Positions 46,025 through 54,565 of a DNA stretch of 64,000 nucleotides are shown here, one piece after another. Positions within the stretch are counted from its first letter, which is position 1, and every line of letters starts with the position of its first letter. The notes beneath the pieces were generated by a model. It was not told where the DNA came from. It searched no databases and was given only the letters and a program-made list of their open reading frames with translations. Both the position numbers and the translations under genes were made by a program. Origin of the DNA: JAGQYH01 sp041393015 (lineage in GTDB: Bacteria > Bacteroidota > Bacteroidia > Chitinophagales > JADIYW01); assembly GCA_041393015.1 (NCBI GenBank), contig JAWKKV010000004.1, forward strand, positions 62,001 to 126,000. The letters run 5' to 3'.

Positions 46025-46251
46025 AGTAAGTTTTGGTTTTTTAAATGAGATAATGCTTGAATGCAAAAATGTTATAATACTTTAGAAATGCATTGATTGA
46101 TAATTTTATTTTTAATACAATACAGTTGATTTCAAAATCATCCATTTCAACTTAAAAGTATAAAATACGTTTTTTATAAATATTTACCACAAACCAAATT
46201 ACCGAACAATAATATAATACAATCTCATTTCGGATAAGTGACTAGATGTGA

Positions 46252-46259
46252 TAACTTTG
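46252..46259 (+). promoter_or_regulatory. Putative -7 box TAACTTTG for argS
   Basis: Exact match, 19 nt before the argS ATG. Confidence 0.55.
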
Positions 46260-46278
46260 TCAGTCAATTCAAAGTAGT

Positions 46279-48063
46279 ATGACTTCTATAGAATCCATCA
46301 TTCAAGCCGCCACATCTAAAGCTTTAAAAACTTTATTTGATGCTGATTTTTCCGCCAATCAAGTTACCATTAATGATACTAGAAAGGAATTTGAAGGAGA
46401 TGTAACGGTAGTTATTTTTCCATTGCTTCGTTTTACAAAAAAGAAACCCGAAGAATCAGGAGAAATGATTGGTGCTTTTTTGAAAGAGCACTTAGAAATA
46501 GTTGAACACTTTAATGTTGTTAAAGGATTTTTAAATATTGGTTTAACGAAAGCCTATTGGCAAAATGTTTTACAAGATATTTATGATAAAGATCAATTTG
46601 CGTTTGGACAACCGTCTGGACAAACAATAATGGTGGAATATTCCTCTCCCAATACCAACAAGCCATTGCATTTAGGTCATTTAAGAAATAATATTTTGGG
46701 TTTTGCAGTTTCAGGATTATTGGAAGCGAATGGTCATAAAGTGATTAAAACTAACTTGATTAACGACAGAGGGATTCATATTTGCAAATCGATGATTGCT
46801 TGGCAAAAGTGGGGCAATGGAGAAACACCGGAGTCTACTGGAATGAAGGGTGATCACTTAGTTGGGAAGTATTATGTGGAGTTTGATAAACAGTATAAAG
46901 CTCAAATTCAAGAATTAGTCGATAATGGAACAACTGAAGCAGAAGCTAAAAAACAAGCACCTTTGATGTTAGAAACCCAAGAAATGTTGCGTCAATGGGA
47001 AGCTGGGAATGAAGAGGTGAGAGCATTATGGCAAAAAATGAATCAATGGGTGTATGATGGGTTTGCCATAACTTATAAAAATATTGGTGTCAGCTTTGAT
47101 CAAATGTATTATGAGTCAGACACTTATTTGTTAGGCAAGGAAGTAGTATTAGAAGGGCTCAATAAAGGAATTTTCTTTAAAAAAGAAGATGGTTCTGTTT
47201 GGGTAGACTTAACCGATAGAGGTTTAGACGAAAAGATTTTATTGCGTGCTGATGGCACATCTGTTTACATAACACAAGATATTGGTACGGCAGATAAAAA
47301 GTATGCAGATCATAAAATGGATAGATCGCTTTATGTGGTGGGCAATGAGCAAGATTATCACTTTAAGGTTTTAAAAGAGATTTGCTTAAAATTAGAAAGA
47401 CCACATGCAGAAGGTATTCAACATTTCTCTTATGGTATGGTGGATTTGCCTTCCGGAAAAATGAAATCTAGAGAAGGAACAGTGGTTGATGCTGACGATT
47501 TAATGGCAGAAATGATTGCTACTGTTAAACAGCGAACGGAAGAACTAGGTAAAATTGAAGGTTTTACAGACGAAGAAGCAGAGGAATTGTTTAGAACCAT
47601 TGCCTTAGGAGCTTTAAAGTTTTTCTTGTTAAGAATTGAACCTAGAAAGGGAATGTTGTTCAACCCTGAAGAATCCATAGATTTTCATGGCTATACCGGA
47701 ACATTTACGCAATTTAATTATGCTCGTATTCGAAGTATCGTCAGAAAATTTGAATCAAAAACAGAAATTCCTAATCTTATTCCGAAAGTTGATTGGGAAG
47801 CTTTAGAAATGGATCTAATACAAACCGTTAGTCGTTTCCCGAGAATGCTAGCGGATGCCGGAGAGCAATTAAATCCTGCAGCAGTAGTAGATTATGCCTA
47901 TAATTTGGCTAAGAGCTATAGTAAATATTATGCAGAAGTGCCTATTTTAGGCGTTCAAGATGAAAATGTTAAAACATTCAGAGTAATGCTTTCTTCTTTA
48001 GTAGCAAGAACTATTCAACAGGCATTTGCTATTATGGGTATTAATGTTCCCGAGAGAATGTAA
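46279..48063 (+). CDS. argS: Arginyl-tRNA synthetase
   Basis: 594 residues, class I synthetase. The HIGH-type motif is SSPNTNKPLHLGHLRNNILG, the KMSKS-like loop is GKMKSREGTVVDADDL, and the anticodon domain with QFNYARIRSIVRKF is at the end. The N-terminal tRNA-recognition domain is present. It stands alone with its own promoter box; a possible small RNA follows. Confidence 0.98.
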   Translation: MTSIESIIQAATSKALKTLFDADFSANQVTINDTRKEFEGDVTVVIFPLLRFTKKKPEESGEMIGAFLKEHLEIVEHFNVVKGFLNIGLTKAYWQNVLQDIYDKDQFAFGQPSGQTIMVEYSSPNTNKPLHLGHLRNNILGFAVSGLLEANGHKVIKTNLINDRGIHICKSMIAWQKWGNGETPESTGMKGDHLVGKYYVEFDKQYKAQIQELVDNGTTEAEAKKQAPLMLETQEMLRQWEAGNEEVRALWQKMNQWVYDGFAITYKNIGVSFDQMYYESDTYLLGKEVVLEGLNKGIFFKKEDGSVWVDLTDRGLDEKILLRADGTSVYITQDIGTADKKYADHKMDRSLYVVGNEQDYHFKVLKEICLKLERPHAEGIQHFSYGMVDLPSGKMKSREGTVVDADDLMAEMIATVKQRTEELGKIEGFTDEEAEELFRTIALGALKFFLLRIEPRKGMLFNPEESIDFHGYTGTFTQFNYARIRSIVRKFESKTEIPNLIPKVDWEALEMDLIQTVSRFPRMLADAGEQLNPAAVVDYAYNLAKSYSKYYAEVPILGVQDENVKTFRVMLSSLVARTIQQAFAIMGINVPERM

Positions 48064-48199
48064 TCAGATTTATAGCTTATCTTTTATTAGTATGTCCATC
48101 AAGTTTTGGTTGACATATTGTGTGGTATTATATTTTAATAATATACGAATTGCAAACATCGAAAAGAAAGTTTCAAACGTCGAAACTTTATAGCCAAAT

Positions 48200-48337
48200 T
48201 AGCGCATATCGCTAACCTTTAATTCATGAATGACTTATGCTAGAAACAGAAAAACTTTTCCCCTATGCATAAAACCCATTTAAAAATCCTTTTCATTTGA
48301 TGATTTAAGAGAGAGCATTTGTGTTCTCTCTTTTATT
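48200..48337 (+). ncRNA. Candidate small RNA between argS and the DUF2306 gene
   Basis: A 272-bp gap without a gene holds three features in order: a perfect hairpin AAAGTTTC/GAAACTTT (48167-48189), a 5-bp hairpin TAGCG/CGCTA (48200-48214), and a strong terminator (48307-48337). Between them TTATGC and GCATAA can pair at longer range. The stretch ATGCTAGAAACAG resembles the variable part of the folA-suhB repeats but is not a copy. It could equally be a long 3' UTR of argS. Confidence 0.4.
48307..48337 (+). terminator. Intrinsic terminator
   Basis: AAGAGAGA (48307-48314) pairs exactly with TCTCTCTT (48325-48332), followed by TTTTATT. It ends the argS transcript or a small RNA and touches the stop codon of the converging DUF2306 gene. 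Confidence 0.75.
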
Positions 48338-48722
48338 ATCCGAAAAATAGGGTATGCAGATATCTACCGAGAAAAAAAGTAAATCCACCGGCAATTAAAA
48401 GTCCTCCAATATATAAAAGCACCATTTTCCTTTTATGGGTCTTTACGTCCCCTTTTCTTATAGCAATTAAAGCTGTTGGCACTGAATATAAAGTCAATAC
48501 CGTAAACAAGTGTATATAGCCAAAATGATTAAAAAGTTTTGGTCCAACTTTAGCCTGCATAAATATGGTGATGAATGCAGTAACCGTCATTAAAACCATA
48601 TAAATTCTCCCCAATTGCTTATGAATAGAAGTGCCTTTTTTTATAAAAAGTATAATGGTGCCAAACAAGAAAGCGGGTAAAACAGTTGCTAAATGCGCAA
48701 ACATTAAAGTTTCGTAATTCAT
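48336..48722 (-). CDS. DUF2306-like membrane protein
   Basis: 128 residues with four hydrophobic segments (about 5-27, 42-60, 70-88 and 101-122). The DUF2306 pattern is visible: HLATVLPAFLFGTIILF, GTSIHKQLGRIYMVLM, and GDVKTHKRKMVLLYIGGLLIAGGFTF, with conserved His residues that suggest haem or metal binding. Function unknown. Confidence 0.82.
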   Translation of the reverse strand: MNYETLMFAHLATVLPAFLFGTIILFIKKGTSIHKQLGRIYMVLMTVTAFITIFMQAKVGPKLFNHFGYIHLFTVLTLYSVPTALIAIRKGDVKTHKRKMVLLYIGGLLIAGGFTFFLGRYLHTLFFG

Positions 48723-48773
48723 TAGTGCAAATTAATAGTAAAAACGTTAATGTAGCATGAAAAAACTTCCTTT

Positions 48774-49874
48774 CTACAATTTAACCAGTGTTTTGGTTAC
48801 TATCCCATCTTTAGTAGTAATCTGAATAAAATAATTAGCAGGAGGAATATTAGAAATATCTAAATCATAGGAGTTATTGTTCACTTCGAAAGTGGCTAAA
48901 TCTTCTCCTAAATTATTAATCAGTTTTAGCTGAGAAATAGTGCTATTATCTTGTGTTTCAATTCTAACACTTTGCTGACTTGGATTAGGATACACACTAA
49001 GTTTAATATTTGAAATAGTTGTATTTGAATTGGAAAGTATTTCATCCGAGCCATACACTCTTACATAATCAATTTTAATGTCCGCCGGAAAAGTAGTGGT
49101 TTGATGAGGAGGATTATCTTGTAAAATAGCCATATTGATGATCAGTCTTACCGGATCTACAACACCAGGGTTATCCATCACTCTAAGTACTTGATCGTTC
49201 ATTTTCCATCGTATAATTTCAGGTGTCCATTCTAAAGAATAAATATGGTATTGGTTGGCATAACTTTGAATGATGTGCTCACGACCATAGCTTGGAATGC
49301 TGCTACAATCAGGATAATCAGGATAATTTTCATTACAATATTCTAAATGTACATTGGTAGATGAAATATAAGGCGGTTTGTGTCCGTACATTTCAAAAAT
49401 ATCAATTTCAGCAGCATTCACGTTATTCGATATTCCACCACCTACAAATGTCCAGAAGGCAGGCCAAAACCCTCTTCCATAAGGTAAGCTTATTTTGGCT
49501 TCCACATAACCATACTGTGTATTGTAAGCAGGTTTAGTTTCTACCCATCCTGAAGTAAATTCATATGGTTCTCCAGTATTAAATTGTCTTGCACAACCCC
49601 ACGGATTTAATGCTCCTGATGGACAAGTATAAGTTTCTCTATTGACTCGCAAAATCAATTGCCCATTATCAATGAAAACATTCTCAGGTCTGCTGGTATA
49701 CACTTGTCGTTCATTACCATAATGATCAAAATGATTTTGCACCAACCATATATCTGTATTTAAAGAGTCAAAATTATCTTCCCAAACTAAATTGTAGTTT
49801 AATATGGTTCTGGTGGATTGACATTCTGCATTAATGGCTGCAGTAAAGACAAGGATAAATAACAAGATCTTCAT
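48774..49874 (-). CDS. Glycoside hydrolase family 16 with T9SS sorting domain
   Basis: 366 residues. Signal peptide to about 16. The GH16 catalytic motif is AAEIDIFEMYG with Glu156, Asp158 and Glu161; supporting segments are LVWEDNFDSLNTDIW and YVEAKISLPYGRGFWPAFWT. The last 75 residues (VYPNPSQQSVRIE ... TLVKL) form a T9SS sorting domain. It should be a secreted endo-beta-glucanase (laminarinase, lichenase or related); the exact glucan is not certain. Confidence 0.92.
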   Translation of the reverse strand: MKILLFILVFTAAINAECQSTRTILNYNLVWEDNFDSLNTDIWLVQNHFDHYGNERQVYTSRPENVFIDNGQLILRVNRETYTCPSGALNPWGCARQFNTGEPYEFTSGWVETKPAYNTQYGYVEAKISLPYGRGFWPAFWTFVGGGISNNVNAAEIDIFEMYGHKPPYISSTNVHLEYCNENYPDYPDCSSIPSYGREHIIQSYANQYHIYSLEWTPEIIRWKMNDQVLRVMDNPGVVDPVRLIINMAILQDNPPHQTTTFPADIKIDYVRVYGSDEILSNSNTTISNIKLSVYPNPSQQSVRIETQDNSTISQLKLINNLGEDLATFEVNNNSYDLDISNIPPANYFIQITTKDGIVTKTLVKL

Positions 49875-50129
49875 TTAAAATTGTGGTTGTTTTACTAAAG
49901 ATAAATAAGATTAATTACTTATTTGAACGGCTATGTAAATGGAAAATCTATGCTTTTAATTAATTATCGAAAGATTCCTTTCAAAAATCGAAATAAATAG
50001 CATCATAAAATCAAATGAATCATCTTTATGACATCAAAAAATCAAGGGCAATAGCCTTTTTTGAAAAGATGAGTTTTATATAGGAATGATTAATGTTGTA
50101 ACGTGGCTCAACAGTTTTCATTCCTTTTT

Positions 50130-50522
50130 TTATTCCACCTTTATTCTAATCCCATTACGATCTTTACCGTGAACGTTTTCCTCAAACAAAGCTCTGATGG
50201 CTTCTTTTTCTGTGAATTCGGTTGAATTGTTGCCGGAAACAAATTCAATCTTTGAAATACCTTTTACCAACTCATCAATTGTCGCTGCATCCCAAGTACC
50301 AGCACCATAACTATATTCTACCACAGCATTAATAGCAGTGGTTGTAAATTCTATTTTTTTAACGCCAGCTTCTTTCATTTTGAAATAGGAGTTAGGTTCA
50401 TCTAGATAAACATTCATAGACGAATAGGCGCCAGTATGATTGTCAAATGTGATGTAAAGAGCAGGTTCACAAGAAGTCAAACCAACTGAAACGAGCAATA
50501 GAATAACAAGAATATTTTTCAT
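50130..50522 (-). CDS. Small lipoprotein, unknown
   Basis: 130 residues with a lipoprotein signal (LLLVSVGLTSC, Cys18). The mature part is a small beta-rich domain (NHTGAYSSMNVYLDEPNSYF). No known domain is recognised. It may be an envelope protein of unknown role. Divergent from the gene at 50628. Confidence 0.6.
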   Translation of the reverse strand: MKNILVILLLVSVGLTSCEPALYITFDNHTGAYSSMNVYLDEPNSYFKMKEAGVKKIEFTTTAINAVVEYSYGAGTWDAATIDELVKGISKIEFVSGNNSTEFTEKEAIRALFEENVHGKDRNGIRIKVE

Positions 50523-50627
50523 AATTAAGAGTTGTATCCCTGCTAGTTAAGAAAATTATTGTAGAAATCAAGTTCATTTAAGAATTAAAATGCAACTTTG
50601 TGAGCGTATACGCAGTCAGATTAAGAG

Positions 50628-51278
50628 ATGCCAAAAATTTTATCCATTTTAATTTTAATAGTGATATTCAATAGCCAAGCTGTTGGGCAATATAAATATA
50701 ATGTGGACAATAAGCATATCAATATCTCCGCTGCCTACTTTACCGTGTTAGATTTACCATCAGAGGATCAAAAATTTAGACATGGCGCTTCTATTTGGGT
50801 TTCGTATTCTGTCGTCAATAAGTCTAGAGAAAAATTACAGCGTAAAACAGATTATAATAGAATTGTTGACAGAGATATTTACGTAAAACTAAATTTATCA
50901 ACTTATAAGCGAGCACAACTACATAATACTTTAGGTATATCGGTTGGACCGGCCTTTAGAGTCACGATTCCGGAAGGTATGTTTTTTGAGTTTGATGGAC
51001 AGATTGGTTATCTGCGTACATTCTTAAAAGGCGATCATTATACTTTTTCTGATGGAAATATTCAATCCACTAATCTATTAGGTAATAATCTTGTTTCCGT
51101 TCAAGGTAATGGAATAATGGGATGGAATTTTCAAAAAAGCAATGATTATCCTGCCGCTCTTTTTGCCGGAATTGGTTTGATGTCTTACTTTCCTAACAAT
51201 GGGAAATGGTTATTTCAACCTCAGTTTCAAATGGGTGTTACTTTTGTTTTTGTACGTTTAAAAGAACAGTATCAATGA
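50628..51278 (+). CDS. Exported beta-rich protein, possible outer-membrane barrel
   Basis: 216 residues. Signal peptide about 1-20 (ILILIVIFNSQAVG). The rest has alternating strands (VSVQGNGIMGWNFQ, PAALFAGIGLMSYF, LFQPQFQMGVTFVFVRL) typical of a small barrel. No family is recognised. Its stop overlaps the ATG of the next gene (ATGA), so the two are probably translated together. Confidence 0.6.
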   Translation: MPKILSILILIVIFNSQAVGQYKYNVDNKHINISAAYFTVLDLPSEDQKFRHGASIWVSYSVVNKSREKLQRKTDYNRIVDRDIYVKLNLSTYKRAQLHNTLGISVGPAFRVTIPEGMFFEFDGQIGYLRTFLKGDHYTFSDGNIQSTNLLGNNLVSVQGNGIMGWNFQKSNDYPAALFAGIGLMSYFPNNGKWLFQPQFQMGVTFVFVRLKEQYQ

Positions 51279-52300
51279 AAATTAGTATCAAAGTCATATT
51301 AGTACTACTCATTTCGATAGCTCTTTTTTCGTGTAATAAGTCTGATGAGTTGCCCAACGCAGTCATTAATCAATTAAAGACGAATGGTGCCATTCTTCCG
51401 GTACATATGCATGGTGACAAAAATAGCGATGTTGCGATTGTAATAGTTCATGGCGGTCCCGGTGAATCGGCTATATTAAAACGAGAAGCAATTGGTTTAT
51501 ATCGCTTAGAAGAAGAACATTTAGTAGTGTATTACGATCAAAGAGGTTCTGGAATTTCTGAAGGGAATATAAATCCAGAAAGTTTAACCATCGATCAGAT
51601 GGCTGATGATTTAAATGCTGTAGTTGAATTAGTGGATGAGATTTCTAATGTATCTAAAATATTTATACTTAGTCTAGATTGGGGTGGAGCCATAGCAGCA
51701 ACTTATTTAACTAAAGAAGGATTAAATCCAAAAGTGAGTGGATATATTGCCAGTTCACCCGGCTTCAATGCTCGAAAGAATATGTTTGCCATGCGAGATA
51801 CATTGCAAGGCTTAGCAGATTTAATCACATTGGTAGATCCAAATGCAGAGAATAGTTTACAGGATTTCTTGAATCAAGGTTTGTTTGTAACCGAATTTAA
51901 TTATCAAGAATATTATAGAGTAATAGATGGATTGTTGGGTATAACTTTCAATACAAATTATGCCAGTTCGCCAGCAGAATTACCAGCCTATATAAAAAGA
52001 AGTTTAGAGAACAATCAACAATTTGTATTAGAGAATCTCATATTTCAAGAAAATCATTTTTTAATTGGTTTAGATGTTGAACCATTATTGCCATTAATTC
52101 CTGTTCCTACTAAGTTGATTTGGGGAAGCCATGATTTACTTTTTCCGGTAGCATTGGCAAGAGATTACGGAGAACAGTTAGGTTTAGCCTCTGATGCCGA
52201 ACAAGTCTCTATCTTCTATTTTTCTGCTCATCGACCTTATTTTGAAGAAGGCGATCGTTTTTATGCCACAGTAGCCACGTGGATTACCTTTTTTGATTAG
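51275..52300 (+). CDS. Alpha/beta-hydrolase lipoprotein with Asp at the nucleophile position
   Basis: 341 residues from ATG 51275, which overlaps the stop of the gene before. Lipobox ALFSC (Cys20), so a lipoprotein. It resembles S33 proline iminopeptidases: oxyanion HGGPG (59-63), YYDQRGSGISEG, acid Asp287 (LIWGSHDLL) and His319 (SAHRPYFEE). The nucleophile elbow, however, reads LSLDWGG, with Asp135 where the family has Ser (GGSWG). Asp in this place is the rule in epoxide hydrolases and haloalkane dehalogenases (GHDWGG). The reaction cannot be called peptidase with confidence. The longer frame from 51206 lacks the signal peptide at its start. Confidence 0.75.
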   Translation: MKISIKVILVLLISIALFSCNKSDELPNAVINQLKTNGAILPVHMHGDKNSDVAIVIVHGGPGESAILKREAIGLYRLEEEHLVVYYDQRGSGISEGNINPESLTIDQMADDLNAVVELVDEISNVSKIFILSLDWGGAIAATYLTKEGLNPKVSGYIASSPGFNARKNMFAMRDTLQGLADLITLVDPNAENSLQDFLNQGLFVTEFNYQEYYRVIDGLLGITFNTNYASSPAELPAYIKRSLENNQQFVLENLIFQENHFLIGLDVEPLLPLIPVPTKLIWGSHDLLFPVALARDYGEQLGLASDAEQVSIFYFSAHRPYFEEGDRFYATVATWITFFD

Positions 52301-52313
52301 TTTTTATAGATTT

Positions 52314-52340
52314 TGCGAGGAGCGAAACGACGCGGCAATC
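52314..52340 (+). repeat. GC-rich dispersed repeat fragment
   Basis: TGCGAGGAGCGAAACGACGC and following GGCAATC: a GC-rich island in an AT-rich gap. It resembles the short intergenic repeats (GCGAGGAG ... GCAATC) common in many Bacteroidota genomes, by my recollection. No gene in 52301-52564. Confidence 0.45.
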
Positions 52341-52402
52341 TTTTGCATAGAAAACTATTATGAGTGATAAGTTTTTTGTGAAAATTAGTAAGCTATTTTT
52401 CA

Positions 52403-52494
52403 CTTCGTGAACCTAGTGAAACAATATTAGTGTCCTTTGTGGTAAAAAATCAAAAATGTTCTTTAACCACTAAGTACACAAAGAAGTCACGAAG
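52403..52494. repeat. Inverted pair of dispersed intergenic repeats
   Basis: An inverted copy (52403-52446) and a direct copy (52462-52494) of the repeat also found at 36671-36713. Shared parts are CACGAAG/CTTCGTG at the outer ends and ACCACTAAG or its complement near the centre, with 15 bp between. The pair could form a long imperfect hairpin. Confidence 0.6.
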
Positions 52495-52564
52495 GAAGAT
52501 GTGATCGGAAATATCTTAATACCAAAATCACTAAGTAGCTACCACAATAAAACAATTATTGTCT

Positions 52565-52572
52565 TAATTTTG
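52565..52572 (+). promoter_or_regulatory. Putative -7 box TAATTTTG for the UbiD gene
   Basis: Exact match, 10 nt before the ATG at 52583, suggesting a very short leader. Confidence 0.5.
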
Positions 52573-52582
52573 TTGCACAATT

Positions 52583-54418
52583 ATGGGATATAAAAGTCTA
52601 CAAAGCTGTATTGATGACCTAGAAAAGCACAACCATTTAGTTAGGGTGAAAGAGGAAGTTGATCCCTATTTAGAAATGGCAACTATTCAATTGCGTGTCT
52701 ATGAAAATAATGGTCCGGCTATCTTATTTGAGAATGTAAAAGGAAGTCAATATCCGGCAGTATCGAACTTATTTGGCAGTTTAGATCGATCGAAATTTAT
52801 GTTTCGGGATACAATCGATAAAGTTAAAAAGCTAATCAAACTCAAAGCCGATCCAACTGTCATTTTAAAACAGCCGTTGCAGAATTTATGGGTGCCATTT
52901 ACCGCACTTACTGCTTTGCCTCGAAAAAAGTATTTTGGAAAATCCTTGATAAAAAATGAGATTAAAATCTCTGATATCCCACAAATCCACCATTGGCCAA
53001 TGGATGGCGGTGCTTTTGTAACGCTGCCTGCAGTTTATACAGAAGACAGTGATCGACCGGGAGTGATGCAATCAAATTTGGGAATGTATCGAATTCAATT
53101 GGGTGGCAACGATTATATTCAGGATAAAGAAATCGGTTTGCATTATCAGCTACATCGTGGTATTGGTGTGCATCAAACCAAAGCTAATGCTAAAGGGCAA
53201 CCTTTGAAAGTGAGCATTTTTGTTGGTGGACCGCCAGCCAATATATTTTCAGCGGTGATGCCATTACCGGAAGGTATGAGTGAGTTAACCTTTGCCGGTG
53301 CTTTAGGTGGACGAAGATTTAAATATTATTACGACAAAGATGGCTTTTGTATTTCTGCTGATGCTGATTTTGTGATCACTGGAGAAGTCTATCCCGGAGA
53401 AAATAAAATCGAAGGTCCGTTTGGAGACCATTTAGGGTATTATAGCTTGAAACATGATTTTCCATTGATGCGAGTAAAGAAAGTTTACGCCAAACAAAAT
53501 GCTATTTGGCCATTTACGGTTGTCGGTCGACCGCCGCAAGAAGATACCAGTTTTGGTGCCTTGATCCACGATATTACAGGCGATATTATTCCAAGCGAAG
53601 TGCCGGGCGTTCATGAAGTGCATGCCGTGGATGCCGCGGGTGTGCATCCATTGTTGATTGCTATTGGCAGCGAACGATATACGCCGTATTACAAAGACAA
53701 ACAACCGAAAGAAATTCTAACGATTGCCAATCATATTTTGGGAACCGGACAAATGTCGCTAGCGAAGTATTTGTTCATCACCAATAAAGCCGATGCGCCT
53801 AATTTAACTACACATGAAGTAGCAGATTATTTCATGCATGTTTTGGAAAGGGTCGATTTATCGAGAGATATTCATTTCTATACAAAGACAAGTATTGATA
53901 CTTTAGACTATTCGGGCACCGGATTGAATACCGGCTCAAAAGTGGTAATTGCCGCCGCAGGAGATCCAATTCGAAAACTATCTACAGCAATACATGAATT
54001 AAAACTATGTGATGGATTTTCGAATCCGAAAGTCGCTTTATCGGGCGTCTTGGCTATAAAAGCAAATCCGTTTACGGATATAGAAAGCGCTAAAAGGCAA
54101 ATGAGAGAATTGAGTGCTGTTTTAGCCACTCAAAACTTAGACGGCTTTCCATTGATTGTAATTTGTGATGACAGCGATTTTGTCGCGCGAACACTTAATA
54201 ATTTTGTTTGGGTAACTTTTACAAGAAGCAATCCATCTCACGATATTTACGGCGTGGAGGAATTTACGCAGTTTAAGCATTGGGGCTGCCAAGGCTCGAT
54301 GATTATTGACGCTCGTATCAAGCCACACCATGCGCCTATTTTAGAAATTGATCCGGACGTTAACAAAAAAGTCGATCGATTAGGGGTAAAAGGGGCTTCT
54401 TTGCATGGAATTATTTAG
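52583..54418 (+). CDS. UbiD family decarboxylase
   Basis: 611 residues of the UbiD family, prenylated-FMN-dependent decarboxylases. Typical segments: PAVYTEDSDRPGVMQSNLGMYRIQL, LHRGIGVHQTKANAKGQPLKV, EIPSEVPG-type IIPSEVPGVHEVHAVDAAG, and TDIESAKRQMRELSAVL. The length, longer than E. coli UbiD (497), is that of the Bacteroidota group linked to menaquinone synthesis by the futalosine path; that role is inferred, since no other menaquinone gene is near. Confidence 0.88.
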   Translation: MGYKSLQSCIDDLEKHNHLVRVKEEVDPYLEMATIQLRVYENNGPAILFENVKGSQYPAVSNLFGSLDRSKFMFRDTIDKVKKLIKLKADPTVILKQPLQNLWVPFTALTALPRKKYFGKSLIKNEIKISDIPQIHHWPMDGGAFVTLPAVYTEDSDRPGVMQSNLGMYRIQLGGNDYIQDKEIGLHYQLHRGIGVHQTKANAKGQPLKVSIFVGGPPANIFSAVMPLPEGMSELTFAGALGGRRFKYYYDKDGFCISADADFVITGEVYPGENKIEGPFGDHLGYYSLKHDFPLMRVKKVYAKQNAIWPFTVVGRPPQEDTSFGALIHDITGDIIPSEVPGVHEVHAVDAAGVHPLLIAIGSERYTPYYKDKQPKEILTIANHILGTGQMSLAKYLFITNKADAPNLTTHEVADYFMHVLERVDLSRDIHFYTKTSIDTLDYSGTGLNTGSKVVIAAAGDPIRKLSTAIHELKLCDGFSNPKVALSGVLAIKANPFTDIESAKRQMRELSAVLATQNLDGFPLIVICDDSDFVARTLNNFVWVTFTRSNPSHDIYGVEEFTQFKHWGCQGSMIIDARIKPHHAPILEIDPDVNKKVDRLGVKGASLHGII

Positions 54419-54511
54419 ATAAAAATCAAAAATCAAATTTTAAAAGTGGTATTTAGCTGTTAAAAGATTAAAGGCTGAATATTGAATTACTTTCTCATAA
54501 AGCTTTAATTT

Positions 54512-54563
54512 CGAATAACCGAATAACCGAATAACCGAATAACCGAATAACCGAATAACCGAA
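54512..54563 (+). repeat. 8-bp tandem repeat (CGAATAAC) before fabI
   Basis: Six perfect copies of CGAATAAC (54512-54559) and the first four bases of a seventh, ending 2 nt before the fabI ATG. It lies in the presumed 5' leader or promoter of fabI. Copy number of such repeats can change by slippage. Confidence 0.9.
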
Positions 54564-54565
54564 CT

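Noticed and set aside
50048..50066. Hairpin GGGC-AATA-GCC with T6 as a plus-strand terminator
   Set aside because: No plus-strand gene lies before it and the stem is 6 bp with a G-U pair; evidence too weak.
54512..54563. CRISPR or coding repeat on the opposite strand (frame 54505-54879)
   Set aside because: An 8-bp unit without spacers is a simple tandem repeat; the opposite frame is a shadow of fabI.
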